This document shows, piece after piece, positions 27,394 to 37,838 of a DNA stretch of 64,000 bases. Under the pieces are notes generated by a model. The model was not told where the DNA came from, made no database searches, and was given only the letters and a program-made list of their open reading frames with translations. Position numbers and translations under genes: made by a program. Position 1 is the first letter of the stretch. The number at the start of each line of letters is the position of its first letter. This DNA comes from Pseudomonas fontis (lineage in GTDB: Bacteria; Pseudomonadota; Gammaproteobacteria; Pseudomonadales; Pseudomonadaceae), in NCBI RefSeq assembly GCF_028656955.1, contig NZ_JAMDGY010000020.1, forward strand, positions 186,001-250,000, read 5' to 3'.

Positions 27394-28725
27394 TTACATC
27401 TGATTCGGCTTCACCGGCTCCTCCTGCGACGCCTCTTTCTCTTCCGCCTCGGTATCCTCGCCACCCACCGGCGCCTGCATCTGATCTTTCACCACCTGCT
27501 CGTCGACCCGAGGGTCCAGCGCTGCCGCCAACGGCGAGTTGGCCGCCGGCATCGCCACGTGGTGCAACGGTGCATCGTCGACCTGATGCAGGCCGGTTAC
27601 GGCTTTCGGGCGGATCCGCCACACCAGTACCAGGGCAAAGAAGGTAAAGAAGGCATAGAGCATCTGGTCGCCGAGGGTCTTCATCAGCACACCGGCCACC
27701 AACGGCCCAATGCTCGCCCCCACGCCGTAGGTAACCAGCAACATCGCCGTCAGCGACACCCGCCGCTCGCCTTCCACGTGGTCGTTGGAAAACGCCACCG
27801 CCAGCGGATACAGGCAGAACTGCAACAACGACACCACAAAGCCTGCGGCAAACAACACCTCCAATGGCACGCTCGGCATCAGCGCCAGCGGCAACGCCGC
27901 CACCGCCAAGCCCACCGCCACACTGCGGATCAGCAAGGCCCGATCATAACGGTCAGACAGCCAGCCTAGCGGCCACTGCACCAGCAGCCCGGCAAAGATG
28001 CAGCAGCCCATGAAGATACCGACCTGCTCGGTACTCAGCCCCTGTTTGGTGGCATACAGCGGCGCCAGGCCGTAGAAGGAGCCGACGATCAGCCCCGCCC
28101 CCAGCACCGTACTCAAAGACTGCGGCACACGCTTGATGAAGAAGCGGGGCTCCATCGGCGCCGGGTGTAGCGGCGCCGGGTGAATGCGTCGGGTCAGCGC
28201 CACCGGCACCAGGCACAAGGCAAAGCACATGGCGACCAGCATCAGCAGCTCAAGCCCCAGTTGCGGGTGCACCACCAGAATCAGCTGCCCCAGCACCAGC
28301 CCGAGGTAGGAGGCGATCATGTAGCCGCTGAACACGGCCCCGCGCTGCTTGGCATCGGCCTGCTCGTTCAGCCAGCTCTCGATGACCATGTACTGGCACA
28401 TCATCCCCAGGCCGACGATCATCCGCAGCACGATCCATGCCGGCAGCCAGGCGACCAGGCCGTGCCCTAGCACCGCCGCGCCGACGATACCGGCGCAGGT
28501 GGCATAGGCGCGGATATGCCCGACCCGGGCAATCAGCCGGTGGCCGATCTTGCCGCCCAGAGCCAGGCCGAAATAGTTCGCGGCCATCAACGCACCCACC
28601 CACAGGCTGTCGACCTGATCGGCAGCCAGGCGCAAGGCCAGGTAGGTACTCAACAAGCCGGAGCCGATCAACATCATCAGTGCGGCGAAATACAACGCGC
28701 GAAAAGACTTCCAGATATTGCGCAT
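27394..28725 (-). CDS. MFS transporter (443 aa)
   Basis: An inner-membrane major facilitator permease with about 12 hydrophobic segments. It has the MFS loop motif variant GGKIGHRLIARVGHIRAY after TM2, a GYMIASYLGLVLGQLI segment and the second-half repeat PLGWLSDRYDRALLIR. A cytoplasmic acidic C-terminal tail (about 60 aa) ends EEKEASQEEPVKPNQM. The ATG at 28725 (MRNIWKSFRALYF) has TAGGGA upstream; longer readings add an unlikely N-terminus. Substrate unknown. Downstream of, and co-directional with, the glutamine-synthetase-like gene but separated by a terminator. Confidence 0.88.
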   Translation of the reverse strand: MRNIWKSFRALYFAALMMLIGSGLLSTYLALRLAADQVDSLWVGALMAANYFGLALGGKIGHRLIARVGHIRAYATCAGIVGAAVLGHGLVAWLPAWIVLRMIVGLGMMCQYMVIESWLNEQADAKQRGAVFSGYMIASYLGLVLGQLILVVHPQLGLELLMLVAMCFALCLVPVALTRRIHPAPLHPAPMEPRFFIKRVPQSLSTVLGAGLIVGSFYGLAPLYATKQGLSTEQVGIFMGCCIFAGLLVQWPLGWLSDRYDRALLIRSVAVGLAVAALPLALMPSVPLEVLFAAGFVVSLLQFCLYPLAVAFSNDHVEGERRVSLTAMLLVTYGVGASIGPLVAGVLMKTLGDQMLYAFFTFFALVLVWRIRPKAVTGLHQVDDAPLHHVAMPAANSPLAAALDPRVDEQVVKDQMQAPVGGEDTEAEEKEASQEEPVKPNQM

Positions 28726-28810
28726 CAGCGTCCCTAACGGCCCCTTGAGCAGGTGGAAAATCTGCTTGAAAGCATATGTGAAAAAAACCTCGATGCTGTC
28801 CTTGCGGATA

Positions 28811-28855
28811 AAAAAACAGGTGGCAGACCTGACCTTGATCATTGTCTGCCACCTG
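28811..28855 (-). terminator. Terminator after the glutamine-synthetase-like gene
   Basis: A 12-bp stem CAGGTGGCAGAC / GTCTGCCACCTG with a 15-base loop, followed on the minus strand by a run of T (from the A6 at 28811-28816). It ends the ligase transcript before the MFS gene. Confidence 0.88.
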
Positions 28856-28880
28856 CCCTGGAGCCTCCTGCCCTGCCGGG

Positions 28881-30224
28881 TTACGCCTGTGCGGCTAGCA
28901 CACGGCGCTCCCATGGGGTGATTTCATCGAAGAAGCTGGTCAGCTCCATGGTCTTGGAAGCGATGTAGCCTTCGATGAATTCGGCGCCAAACAGTTCCTT
29001 GGCCAACTGGCTGCGTTTCAGACGTTCCAATGCCGCGTGCAAGGTACATGGCAAGGAAAGATTGTCCGGCACCTCGAACTCGCCCTGAATGGCCGGGGTC
29101 GGCTGCAACTGCTGTTCGATCCCGTAAAGGCCGGCAGCAAGGCTTGCGGCAATCGCCAGGTAAGGGTTTGCATCCGCACCCGGCAAACGGTTCTCGACCC
29201 GGCGCGCCACCGGCGCACTGGCGGGGATGCGCAGGCCGGCAGCGCGGTTGTCTTCAGACCAGCAGGCATTGTTCGGCGAGGCATAGGGGTGGCACAGGCG
29301 CTGGTAGGAATTGACGTTCGGCGCGAACAACGCGGTGAAATCGGCCATGCAGGCCTGCTGGCCACCGATGAAGTGATAGAAGGTTGGAGTCGGCTGGCCT
29401 TCGCTGTCGCTGAAGACATTGCGTCCGCTGTCGATGTCCACCACGCTCTGGTGAATATGCATCGAGCTGCCCGGGGTTTTCGCTAGTGGCTTGGCCATGC
29501 ACACCACGGTCACGCCATGCTTGAGCGCGACCTCCTTGAGCAGGTGCTTGAACAGGAACGTCTGGTCGGCCAGCAGCAGTGGGTCGCCGTGCAGCAGGTT
29601 GATTTCGAACTGGCTGACGCCCATCTCGTGCATGAAGGTATCGCGCGGCAGGCCCAGGGCCTCCATGCAACGGTAGACCTCACTGAAGAAAGGGCGCAGA
29701 CCGTTGTTGGAACTGACGCTGAAGGCCGAGCAGCCATCTTCGCGGCGACCATCGAGCCCCAGCGGTGGCTGGAACGGCTGGGTCGGGTCGGGATTGGGCG
29801 CAAAGACGAAGAATTCGAGCTCGGTGGCAACCACCGGCGCCAGGCCACGCGCTGCGTAGCGGGCGATGACCGCCTTGAGCAAGCCACGACTGGAGAGACC
29901 GGAACTTTCACCGTTCAACTCGACCGCATCGCACACGGCCAGGGCGCGGGGCTCGTTGCTCCAGGGCAGGCGGTGGATCTGCTGCGGTTCAGCGACCAGG
30001 GCCAGGTCACCATCGTCGCTGCCATAGAAGCGTGCCGCTGGATAACCGCCCATGATGCATTGCAGCAGCACGCCGCGCGCCATCTGCAGACGCCGCCCTT
30101 CGAGGAAACCCTCGGCGGTCATTACCTTGCCGCGTGGCACGCCGTTGAGGTCCGGTGTGACACATTCGATCTCATCAATGCCGGTCAATCGCTCGGCGAG
30201 TGAACCTTGGCCATTGGTCGTCAT
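28881..30224 (-). CDS. Glutamine synthetase family protein (gamma-glutamyl ligase, PuuA-like)
   Basis: A 447-aa member of the type I glutamine synthetase fold. Visible motifs: VTPDLNGVPRGKVM, VATELEFFVFAP (metal-binding Glu), MGVSQFEINLLHGDPL, PGSSMHIHQSV and ENRLPGADANPYLAIAASLA. The Gln-synthetase adenylylation tyrosine loop is not evident, and the length fits the gamma-glutamylpolyamine synthetase (PuuA/SpuI) group that ligates glutamate to an amine. The actual amine is not readable. ATG 30224 has AAGGAT upstream. It diverges from the D-2-hydroxyacid dehydrogenase gene. Confidence 0.88.
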   Translation of the reverse strand: MTTNGQGSLAERLTGIDEIECVTPDLNGVPRGKVMTAEGFLEGRRLQMARGVLLQCIMGGYPAARFYGSDDGDLALVAEPQQIHRLPWSNEPRALAVCDAVELNGESSGLSSRGLLKAVIARYAARGLAPVVATELEFFVFAPNPDPTQPFQPPLGLDGRREDGCSAFSVSSNNGLRPFFSEVYRCMEALGLPRDTFMHEMGVSQFEINLLHGDPLLLADQTFLFKHLLKEVALKHGVTVVCMAKPLAKTPGSSMHIHQSVVDIDSGRNVFSDSEGQPTPTFYHFIGGQQACMADFTALFAPNVNSYQRLCHPYASPNNACWSEDNRAAGLRIPASAPVARRVENRLPGADANPYLAIAASLAAGLYGIEQQLQPTPAIQGEFEVPDNLSLPCTLHAALERLKRSQLAKELFGAEFIEGYIASKTMELTSFFDEITPWERRVLAAQA

Positions 30225-30351
30225 GACGCTTATCCTTTTTGTTTCGCATGCCGTTATCGGCGACATCCACAACATAGGCTGGGGGTGTTTAAAATTTCAA
30301 GCACTTGTACTGATGTTGCCCCCACTCCGGAAAACACCCAAGGAGCTGACA

Positions 30352-31302
30352 ATGCAGATAGCTGTGATCGATGACTGGCAACGGGTGGCCGCAAAGGCTG
30401 TGGACTGGACGCCGCTACGTGCACTCGGCACGTTGCATTTTCTTCACGATTACCCGGCAGACGCGGCCACCCTCGCCCAGCGCCTGGCCCCGTTCGACGT
30501 CATCTGCGTGATGCGTGAGCGGACCGTATTCGACGATGCGCTGTTGCGCCGGTTGCCCAATCTCAAGCTGATCGCCACCGGCGGCATGCGCAATGCTGCC
30601 CTCGACCTGGCCGCCTGCGCGCGCCTGAACATCCACGTGGTCGGCACCGACAGCTACAAACACGCGGCGCCGGAGCTGACCTGGGCCTTGCTCATGGCCC
30701 TGAGCCGCAACCTGCTGGGCGAAGCCAACTCCCTGCGCAGCGGCGGTTGGCAGATCGGCATCGGCAGCGACCTGCACGGCAAGACCCTGGCCATCCTCGG
30801 CCTGGGCAGCATCGGCGAAAAGGTCGCACGTTTCGGCCAGGCGTTCGGCATGCGGGTGATCGCCTGGAGCGAAAATCTCACGGACGAACGTGCCGCTGCC
30901 GTCGGTGTAACCCGCGTAGATAAACAGACGTTGTTCAGCGAAGCCGACTACCTGACCATTCACCTGGTACTCAGCGAACGCAGCCTTGGCATGGTCGATG
31001 CCCAGGCGCTGGCCTGGATGAAACCGCAGGCGCGGCTGATCAATACGGCGCGCGGGCCGATCGTGGACGAAGCCGCGTTGATCGATGCGCTGGTCAACGG
31101 CCGCCTGGCCGGCGCCGCACTGGATGTCTTCGCGCAAGAACCGCTGGCGGCCGAGCACCCCTTGCGCAGCCTGCCCAACGTGCTTGCAACCCCGCATATT
31201 GGCTACGTCACTGAAAACAACTACGCCATGTTCTACACGCAGATGATTGAAAGCATCCTGGCCTGGCATGCCGGCCAACCGATCCGCCTGCTGGGCAGCT
31301 AG
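30352..31302 (+). CDS. D-2-hydroxyacid dehydrogenase family protein (316 aa)
   Basis: An NAD(P)-dependent reductase of the D-isomer-specific 2-hydroxyacid dehydrogenase family. The Rossmann motif is GLGSIGEKVARFG. Catalytic signatures are INTARGPIVDEAALIDAL (Arg region), the Glu in DVFAQEPLA and the His in ATPHIGYVTENN. The ATG at 30352 follows AAGGAG. Substrate unknown. It ends 3 bases before the convergent bkdR stop, so the two transcripts overlap. Confidence 0.9.
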   Translation: MQIAVIDDWQRVAAKAVDWTPLRALGTLHFLHDYPADAATLAQRLAPFDVICVMRERTVFDDALLRRLPNLKLIATGGMRNAALDLAACARLNIHVVGTDSYKHAAPELTWALLMALSRNLLGEANSLRSGGWQIGIGSDLHGKTLAILGLGSIGEKVARFGQAFGMRVIAWSENLTDERAAAVGVTRVDKQTLFSEADYLTIHLVLSERSLGMVDAQALAWMKPQARLINTARGPIVDEAALIDALVNGRLAGAALDVFAQEPLAAEHPLRSLPNVLATPHIGYVTENNYAMFYTQMIESILAWHAGQPIRLLGS

Positions 31303-31305
31303 GCC

Positions 31306-31791
31306 TCAGCCGCGCAAGGTCAGCCCGTTGGCCGGCAGCGGCAACGCGGTCTTGTAGCGCACCTGCTTGAGGGCAAAGCTGGAACGGATGTTGGCCACCC
31401 CCGGCAGGCGCGTCAGGTAATCAAGGAAGCGCTCCAGCGCCTGGATGCTCGGCAGCAGCACCCGCAACAAATAGTCCGGATCGCCGGTCATCAGGTAGCA
31501 CTCCATCACCTCCGGGCGCTCGGCAATCTCCTCCTCGAAGCGGTGCAGTGACTGCTCCACCTGCTTCTCCAGGCTCACATGAATGAACACGTTGACGTCC
31601 AGGCCAAGGACGTCCGGCGCCAGCAGGGTCACCTGCTGGCGGATCACCCCCGACTCTTCCAGCGCCTTGACCCGGTTGAAGCACGGGGTCGGCGACAAAT
31701 TCACTGAACGGGCCAGCTCAGCGTTGGTGATACGGGCATTTTCCTGAAGGCTGTTGAGAATGCCGATATCGGTGCGATCGAGTTTGCGCAT
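31306..31791 (-). CDS. bkdR: Lrp/AsnC-family regulator BkdR
   Basis: A 161-aa transcription factor with the N-terminal Lrp helix-turn-helix ([40 protein letters not shown]) and the C-terminal ligand-binding/oligomerisation domain ([20 protein letters not shown]). It diverges from bkdA1. In P. putida, BkdR is the positive regulator of the bkd operon, acting with branched-chain amino acids as effectors. That role is assigned here from the family and position. Confidence 0.94.
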   Translation of the reverse strand: MRKLDRTDIGILNSLQENARITNAELARSVNLSPTPCFNRVKALEESGVIRQQVTLLAPDVLGLDVNVFIHVSLEKQVEQSLHRFEEEIAERPEVMECYLMTGDPDYLLRVLLPSIQALERFLDYLTRLPGVANIRSSFALKQVRYKTALPLPANGLTLRG

Positions 31792-31865
31792 GAGACAAAT
31801 TCACCTGATTCTTGTTCTTTTGCAGATTATTTATCCGCATGCGTCGACAAAGGCAATCAACATGA

Positions 31866-31878
31866 GAGAAATATTCTC
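31866..31878. promoter_or_regulatory. Candidate BkdR operator dyad
   Basis: GAGAA-ATA-TTCTC, a perfect 5-bp dyad in an AT-rich stretch of the 201-base bkdR-bkdA1 intergenic region. AT-rich centres with short arms are typical of Lrp-type sites. This is an inference from position and symmetry only. Confidence 0.4.
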
Positions 31879-31986
31879 CCAAGAGCGACATATCATGTAG
31901 GACAAGACTGACTTCCTGGTCACAAGCCGGGTCTCAGTAGCGACCGCTTCAAAGCTCAACAAAAACACAAGACAGAGCGAGCGTAA

Positions 31987-33225
<1,239 letters not shown>

Positions 33226-33226
33226 G

Positions 33227-34285
33227 ATGAACGATCACAACAACCAAATCCAGTTGGAAACCGCCATGGCCACTACCACCATGACCATGATCCAGGCCCT
33301 GCGCTCGGCCATGGACATCATGCTTGAGCGCGATGAGGACGTCGTGGTGTACGGCCAGGACGTGGGCTACTTCGGTGGCGTATTCCGCTGCACCGAAGGC
33401 CTGCAGACCAAATACGGCAAGTCCCGCGTGTTCGATGCGCCGATCTCCGAGAGCGGCATCGTCGGCACCGCCGTGGGCATGGGCGCCTACGGCCTGCGCC
33501 CGGTGGTGGAAATCCAGTTTGCCGACTACTTCTACCCGGCCTCCGACCAGATCGTCTCGGAAATGGCCCGCCTGCGTTATCGCTCGGCCGGTGAGTTCGT
33601 CTCCCCGCTGACCCTGCGCATGCCTTGCGGTGGCGGTATCTACGGCGGCCAGACGCACAGCCAGAGCCCAGAGGCGATGTTCACCCAGGTCTGCGGCCTG
33701 CGTACCGTCATGCCGTCCAACCCGTACGATGCCAAAGGCCTGCTGATCGCCTCGATCGAGAACGACGACCCGGTGATCTTCCTGGAGCCCAAGCGCCTGT
33801 ACAACGGCCCGTTCGACGGCCATCACGACCGCCCGGTAACCCCGTGGTCGAAACACCCAGCCAGCGCCGTACCAGACGGCTACTACACCGTGCCACTGGA
33901 CAAGGCGGCGATCACCCGCCCCGGCAAGGACGTCACCGTGCTGACCTATGGCACCACCGTGTATGTCTCCCAGGTGGCTGCCGAAGAAACCGGCGTCGAT
34001 GCCGAAGTCATCGACCTGCGCAGCCTCTGGCCGCTGGACCTGGAAACCATCGTGGCCTCGGTCAAGAAGACCGGCCGCTGCGTGGTCGTGCATGAAGCCA
34101 CCCGCACCTGCGGCTTTGGCGCCGAGCTGGTAGCGCTGATTCAGGAGCATTGCTTCCATCACCTCGAAGCCCCGATCGAGCGTGTGACCGGTTGGGACAC
34201 CCCCTACCCGCACGCTCAGGAATGGGCGTATTTCCCCGGCCCCTCACGAGTGGGCGCGGCATTGAAACGGGTCATGGAGGTCTGA
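33227..34285 (+). CDS. bkdA2: Branched-chain 2-oxoacid dehydrogenase E1 beta subunit
   Basis: A 352-aa partner of BkdA1 in the E1 heterotetramer. Transketolase pyrimidine-binding region (DEDVVVYGQDVGYFGGVFRC, then FDAPISESGIVGTAVGMGAY) and C-terminal transketolase domain (TVLTYGTTVYVSQVAAEE, VIDLRSLWPLD). The start is taken at the first ATG; a second ATG 13 codons on is also possible. bkdB follows without a gap. Confidence 0.97.
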   Translation: MNDHNNQIQLETAMATTTMTMIQALRSAMDIMLERDEDVVVYGQDVGYFGGVFRCTEGLQTKYGKSRVFDAPISESGIVGTAVGMGAYGLRPVVEIQFADYFYPASDQIVSEMARLRYRSAGEFVSPLTLRMPCGGGIYGGQTHSQSPEAMFTQVCGLRTVMPSNPYDAKGLLIASIENDDPVIFLEPKRLYNGPFDGHHDRPVTPWSKHPASAVPDGYYTVPLDKAAITRPGKDVTVLTYGTTVYVSQVAAEETGVDAEVIDLRSLWPLDLETIVASVKKTGRCVVVHEATRTCGFGAELVALIQEHCFHHLEAPIERVTGWDTPYPHAQEWAYFPGPSRVGAALKRVMEV

Positions 34286-35566
34286 ATGGGCACGCACGTC
34301 ATCAAGATGCCGGACATTGGCGAAGGCATCGCACAGGTTGAATTGGTTGAATGGTTCGTCAAGGTTGGCGATATCGTCACCGAAGATCAGGTGGTGGCCG
34401 ATGTCATGACCGACAAGGCCACCGTGGAAATCCCCACCCCGGTCAGCGGCAAGGTGCTGGCCCTGGGTGGCCAGCCCGGTGAAGTCATGGCCGTGGGCAG
34501 CGAGCTGATCCGCATTGAAGTGGAAGGTGCCGGCAACTATCAGGAAGGCGCCAGCAAAGCGGCTGCGCCAGCTGCCCCTGCAGTCGCCAGCGCGCCCGCG
34601 CCACAGCCCCAGGTTGAAGCCAAGCCAGTGGTTGCCGCGCCGGCAACGGCCAGCGAACACCGCGCTGCCGCCATCGTGCCGCGCGAGGCCAACGAGCGCC
34701 CACTGGCGTCCCCGGCCGTGCGCAAGCGTGCCTGGGACGCCGGTATCGAATTGCGTTACGTACATGGCAGCGGCCCGGCCGGGCGCATCCTGCATGAAGA
34801 CCTCGATGTGTTCCTGGCCCAGCCAACGACACATACCCAGTCGGCGCCAGGCGGCTATGCCAAGCGTTCCGACGCCGAGCAGATCCCGGTCATCGGCCTG
34901 CGTCGCAAGATCGCCCAGCGCATGCAGGACGCCAAACGCCGCGTCGCGCATTTCAGCTATGTCGAGGAAATCGACATGACTGCGCTGGAAGAGCTGCGCG
35001 CTCACCTGAACAAGAAGCACGGCGATAGCCGCGGCAAGCTGACCCTGCTGCCGTTCCTGGTTCGCGCCATGGTTGTCGCCGCCCGCGACTTCCCGCAGAT
35101 CAATGCCACCTACGACGATGAAGCGCAACTGATCACCCGCCACGGCGCGGTGCACGTCGGCATTGCCACCCAGGGCGACAACGGCCTGATGGTACCGGTG
35201 CTGCGTCACGCCGAAGCCGGCAGCCTGTGGGCCAACGCCAGCGAAATCTCGCGCCTGGCCAACGCCGCCCGCAACAACAAGGCCAGCCGTGATGAGCTTT
35301 CCGGCTCGACCATCACCCTGACCAGCCTCGGCGCGTTGGGCGGCATTGCCAGCACCCCGGTGGTCAACACCCCGGAAGTGGCCATCGTCGGCGTCAACCG
35401 CATGGTCGAGCGCCCGATGGTGATCAACGGCCAGATCGTCATCCGCAAGATGATGAACCTGTCCAGCTCGTTCGATCACCGTGTGGTCGATGGAATGGAC
35501 GCCGCGCTCTTCATCCAGGCCATTCGCGGCCTGCTCGAACAACCTGCCAGCCTGTTTGTGGAGTGA
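34286..35566 (+). CDS. bkdB: Branched-chain 2-oxoacid dehydrogenase E2 (dihydrolipoyl transacylase)
   Basis: A 426-aa core subunit. One N-terminal lipoyl domain (about 1-80) carries the lipoylated Lys in [11 protein letters not shown]. An Ala/Pro-rich linker follows (about 85-130). Next is a peripheral-subunit-binding domain ([20 protein letters not shown], then [14 protein letters not shown]), and a C-terminal acyltransferase domain with the catalytic [15 protein letters not shown]. It forms the scaffold that binds BkdA1A2 and LpdV. Confidence 0.97.
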   Translation: MGTHVIKMPDIGEGIAQVELVEWFVKVGDIVTEDQVVADVMTDKATVEIPTPVSGKVLALGGQPGEVMAVGSELIRIEVEGAGNYQEGASKAAAPAAPAVASAPAPQPQVEAKPVVAAPATASEHRAAAIVPREANERPLASPAVRKRAWDAGIELRYVHGSGPAGRILHEDLDVFLAQPTTHTQSAPGGYAKRSDAEQIPVIGLRRKIAQRMQDAKRRVAHFSYVEEIDMTALEELRAHLNKKHGDSRGKLTLLPFLVRAMVVAARDFPQINATYDDEAQLITRHGAVHVGIATQGDNGLMVPVLRHAEAGSLWANASEISRLANAARNNKASRDELSGSTITLTSLGALGGIASTPVVNTPEVAIVGVNRMVERPMVINGQIVIRKMMNLSSSFDHRVVDGMDAALFIQAIRGLLEQPASLFVE

Positions 35567-35568
35567 CC

Positions 35569-36957
35569 ATGCAGAATTTGACTACCACCCTGCTGATCAT
35601 TGGTGGCGGCCCCGGCGGTTATGTGGCCGCCATTCGCGCAGGCCAGCTGGGCATTCCGACCGTGCTGGTCGAAGGCCAGGCGCTGGGGGGCACGTGCCTG
35701 AACATCGGCTGCATTCCGTCCAAGGCGCTGATCCACGTTGCCGAGCAGTTCCACCAGACCCAACAGCACAGCCAGCAGTCGAACCTGGGCATCAAGGTGC
35801 AGCCACCGACCCTGGACATCAGCCAGAGCGTGGCCTGGAAAGACGGCATCGTCGACCGCCTGACCAGCGGCGTTGCGGCGCTGCTGAAAAAGCATGGCGT
35901 GCAGGTGATCCATGGCTGGGCGAAGATCGTCGACGGCAAGCACGTGGAGATCGACGGCCAGGACATCCGCATCGAGTGCGAGCACCTGCTGCTCGCCACC
36001 GGCTCCAGCAGCGTCGAATTGCCGATGCTGCCACTGGGCGGTGCGATCATCTCCTCTACCGAAGCCCTGGCACCGCGCAGCCTGCCCAAGCACCTGACGG
36101 TGGTCGGCGCAGGCTATATCGGCCTGGAGCTGGGCATTGCCTATCGCAAGCTGGGCGTTGAGGTGAGCGTGATCGAAGCGCGCGAGCGCATCTTGCCAAC
36201 CTACGACAGTGAACTGACCCAGCCGGTCGCCGAGTCGCTGAAAAAACTCGGCATCCAGCTGTATCTGCAGCACAGCGTCGAAGGCTTCGATGCGGCCAGC
36301 AATACCTTGCAGGTGCGCACCGAGAATGGTGAGCAACTGCCCCTGGCTACCGACCAGGTGCTGGTCGCCGTGGGTCGCCGGCCGCGTACCTCGGGCTTCA
36401 ACCTGGAAAGCCTGGAACTGAAGATGAACGGCTCGGCCATTGCCATCGACGCGCGCTGCCAGACCAGCATGCGCAACGTCTGGGCTATCGGTGACCTCAG
36501 TGGTGAGCCGATGCTCGCGCACCGGGCCATGGCCCAGGGCGAAATGGTTGCCGAGCTGATTGCCGGCAAACAGCGCGAGTTCAACCCGACCGCCATCGCG
36601 GCGGTGTGCTTCACCGACCCTGAGTTGGTGGTGGCCGGCAAGACTCCGGAGAGCGCGCAGCAGGACGGGCTGGACTGCATCGTTGCGCAGTTCCCGTTTG
36701 CCGCCAATGGCCGGGCCATGACCCTGGAATCGAAAAGTGGCTTCGTACGTGTGGTAGCGCGCCGCGACAACCACCTGATTGTTGGCTGGCAAGCGGTGGG
36801 TGTAGGGGTTTCCGAGTTGTCCACCGCCTTTGCCCAATCCCTGGAAATGGGCGCCAGGCTTGAAGACGTGGCCGGCACCATCCACGCGCATCCGACACTG
36901 GGTGAAGCCGTGCAGGAAGCCGCCTTGCGCGCACTGGGCCACGCCCTGCACCTTTGA
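35569..36957 (+). CDS. lpdV: Dihydrolipoyl dehydrogenase (E3-Val) of the bkd complex
   Basis: A 462-aa FAD disulfide oxidoreductase that reoxidises the lipoyl group of BkdB with NAD. FAD motif [18 protein letters not shown], redox disulfide [20 protein letters not shown] motif [12 protein letters not shown], and the dimer-interface catalytic His in [13 protein letters not shown]. The ATG at 35569 overlaps the end of bkdB closely (GGAG 5 bases upstream); a GTG two codons upstream is also possible. It is followed by a strong terminator. Confidence 0.96.
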   Translation: MQNLTTTLLIIGGGPGGYVAAIRAGQLGIPTVLVEGQALGGTCLNIGCIPSKALIHVAEQFHQTQQHSQQSNLGIKVQPPTLDISQSVAWKDGIVDRLTSGVAALLKKHGVQVIHGWAKIVDGKHVEIDGQDIRIECEHLLLATGSSSVELPMLPLGGAIISSTEALAPRSLPKHLTVVGAGYIGLELGIAYRKLGVEVSVIEARERILPTYDSELTQPVAESLKKLGIQLYLQHSVEGFDAASNTLQVRTENGEQLPLATDQVLVAVGRRPRTSGFNLESLELKMNGSAIAIDARCQTSMRNVWAIGDLSGEPMLAHRAMAQGEMVAELIAGKQREFNPTAIAAVCFTDPELVVAGKTPESAQQDGLDCIVAQFPFAANGRAMTLESKSGFVRVVARRDNHLIVGWQAVGVGVSELSTAFAQSLEMGARLEDVAGTIHAHPTLGEAVQEAALRALGHALHL

Positions 36958-36974
36958 TGTGATACGCGCTTGAG

Positions 36975-37010
36975 CAAACAGGCCGCCTAATGGGCGGCCT
37001 GTTTGTTTGT
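36975..37010 (+). terminator. Terminator of the bkd operon
   Basis: CAAACAGGCCGCC-TAAT-GGGCGGCCTGTTTG followed by TTTGT, 17 bases after the lpdV stop. Confidence 0.92.
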
Positions 37011-37195
37011 ACGAAGGACGTTGCCGCAGCCGGCAAACAAATTCCCCTTCAAGGCAATGGTCGACCCATCCGACAAATCGACCTGAGGCATCGTGCCCTG
37101 TGTTTACGGGTGCACAACCGCGTAGCAGGCGACTGGCACAGGATTTGCCCCTTACTCACGGCAAACACCGTGCATCCATCAAGGAGAACGATCAG

Positions 37196-37783
37196 GTGAG
37201 TATCATCAATGCCAACGGTTGGCCGCATTCGGCGATCACCCAGCCACGCCCTGCTCCGGCGACTAGCGCGACAGAACCCTCGGTAAACTACCTAGCGCAA
37301 CCGATGACCGCCGTGGTTGCGGCATCGAAGGCCGAGTCGAGCAATGACGCCTCGCAGCAGTCCTCCCAAGATGCGCAGGACGAGGCGTTCGCCAAGCTCA
37401 AGGTAGCGCTGCAGAACCCGGAGACCATTGAGAAAGCAGAGTCGCAAGCGGCGCCCAAAACTGCAACTCAGGAGTTCCATGACTACATGGCCCTGTCACC
37501 GGCGGAAAAGATCCGCCTGAAATTGCTCAATGAACTGGGCATGACCGAAGAGGACTACAACAACCTGCCGCCAGAGAAGAAGGACGAGGTTGACCGCAAG
37601 ATTGCCCAGCGCATGAAGGAGGAGATCCAGCAACAGTCGATGGCCAATCTTCAGCCGCACATGGAGGCGGTGATGGCATCGCAAGAGCTGACGGCATCGT
37701 TGACTTCGGTGGAGGAAAGCGAAGCCCTGCGCAAAGCGGGTGAATGGAAAGATCCACACAAGATCGAAGACCCGCTGAGTTGA
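37196..37783 (+). CDS. Hypothetical protein (195 aa)
   Basis: Not recognised. From a GTG with AAGGAG 9 bases upstream the protein reads MSIINANGWPHSAITQPRPA. A low-complexity Ala/Ser/Pro N-terminal half (about 1-90) has no membrane segment or signal peptide. The helical, highly charged C-terminal half includes SPAEKIRLKLLNELGMTEED, YNNLPPEKKDEVDRKIAQRM and KEEIQQQSM. The highly charged helical region suggests a cytoplasmic protein that binds a partner. It is a lone gene between the bkd terminator and a convergent terminator. Confidence 0.7.
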   Translation: MSIINANGWPHSAITQPRPAPATSATEPSVNYLAQPMTAVVAASKAESSNDASQQSSQDAQDEAFAKLKVALQNPETIEKAESQAAPKTATQEFHDYMALSPAEKIRLKLLNELGMTEEDYNNLPPEKKDEVDRKIAQRMKEEIQQQSMANLQPHMEAVMASQELTASLTSVEESEALRKAGEWKDPHKIEDPLS

Positions 37784-37791
37784 TGCAACAA

Positions 37792-37825
37792 CGCCCGAGC
37801 CGCCTATTGAAACGCGACTCGGGCG
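37792..37825. terminator. Stem-loop between convergent genes
   Basis: CGCCCGAG and CTCGGGCG arms separated by 18 bases, lying between the stop codons of the 195-aa gene (37783) and the oxidoreductase gene (37839). The loop is long and no T-run is present, so termination is likely but not certain. Confidence 0.55.
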
Positions 37826-37838
37826 CTGGCCTGAGGGA

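Larger units (their letters stand above)
26803..27638. repeat. Tandem duplication spanning the ycgR and MFS gene ends (408 + 428 bp)
   Basis: Bases 26803-27210 and 27211-27638 are near-identical direct repeats, offset 408 bases. Each holds the last 60 bases of ycgR, a REP pair and about 230 bases of the MFS gene 3' end. The left copy has a 20-base deletion inside the MFS tail, which explains the different lengths. The junction lies in the short shared sequence gcaag, suggesting microhomology-mediated duplication. Confidence 0.92.
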
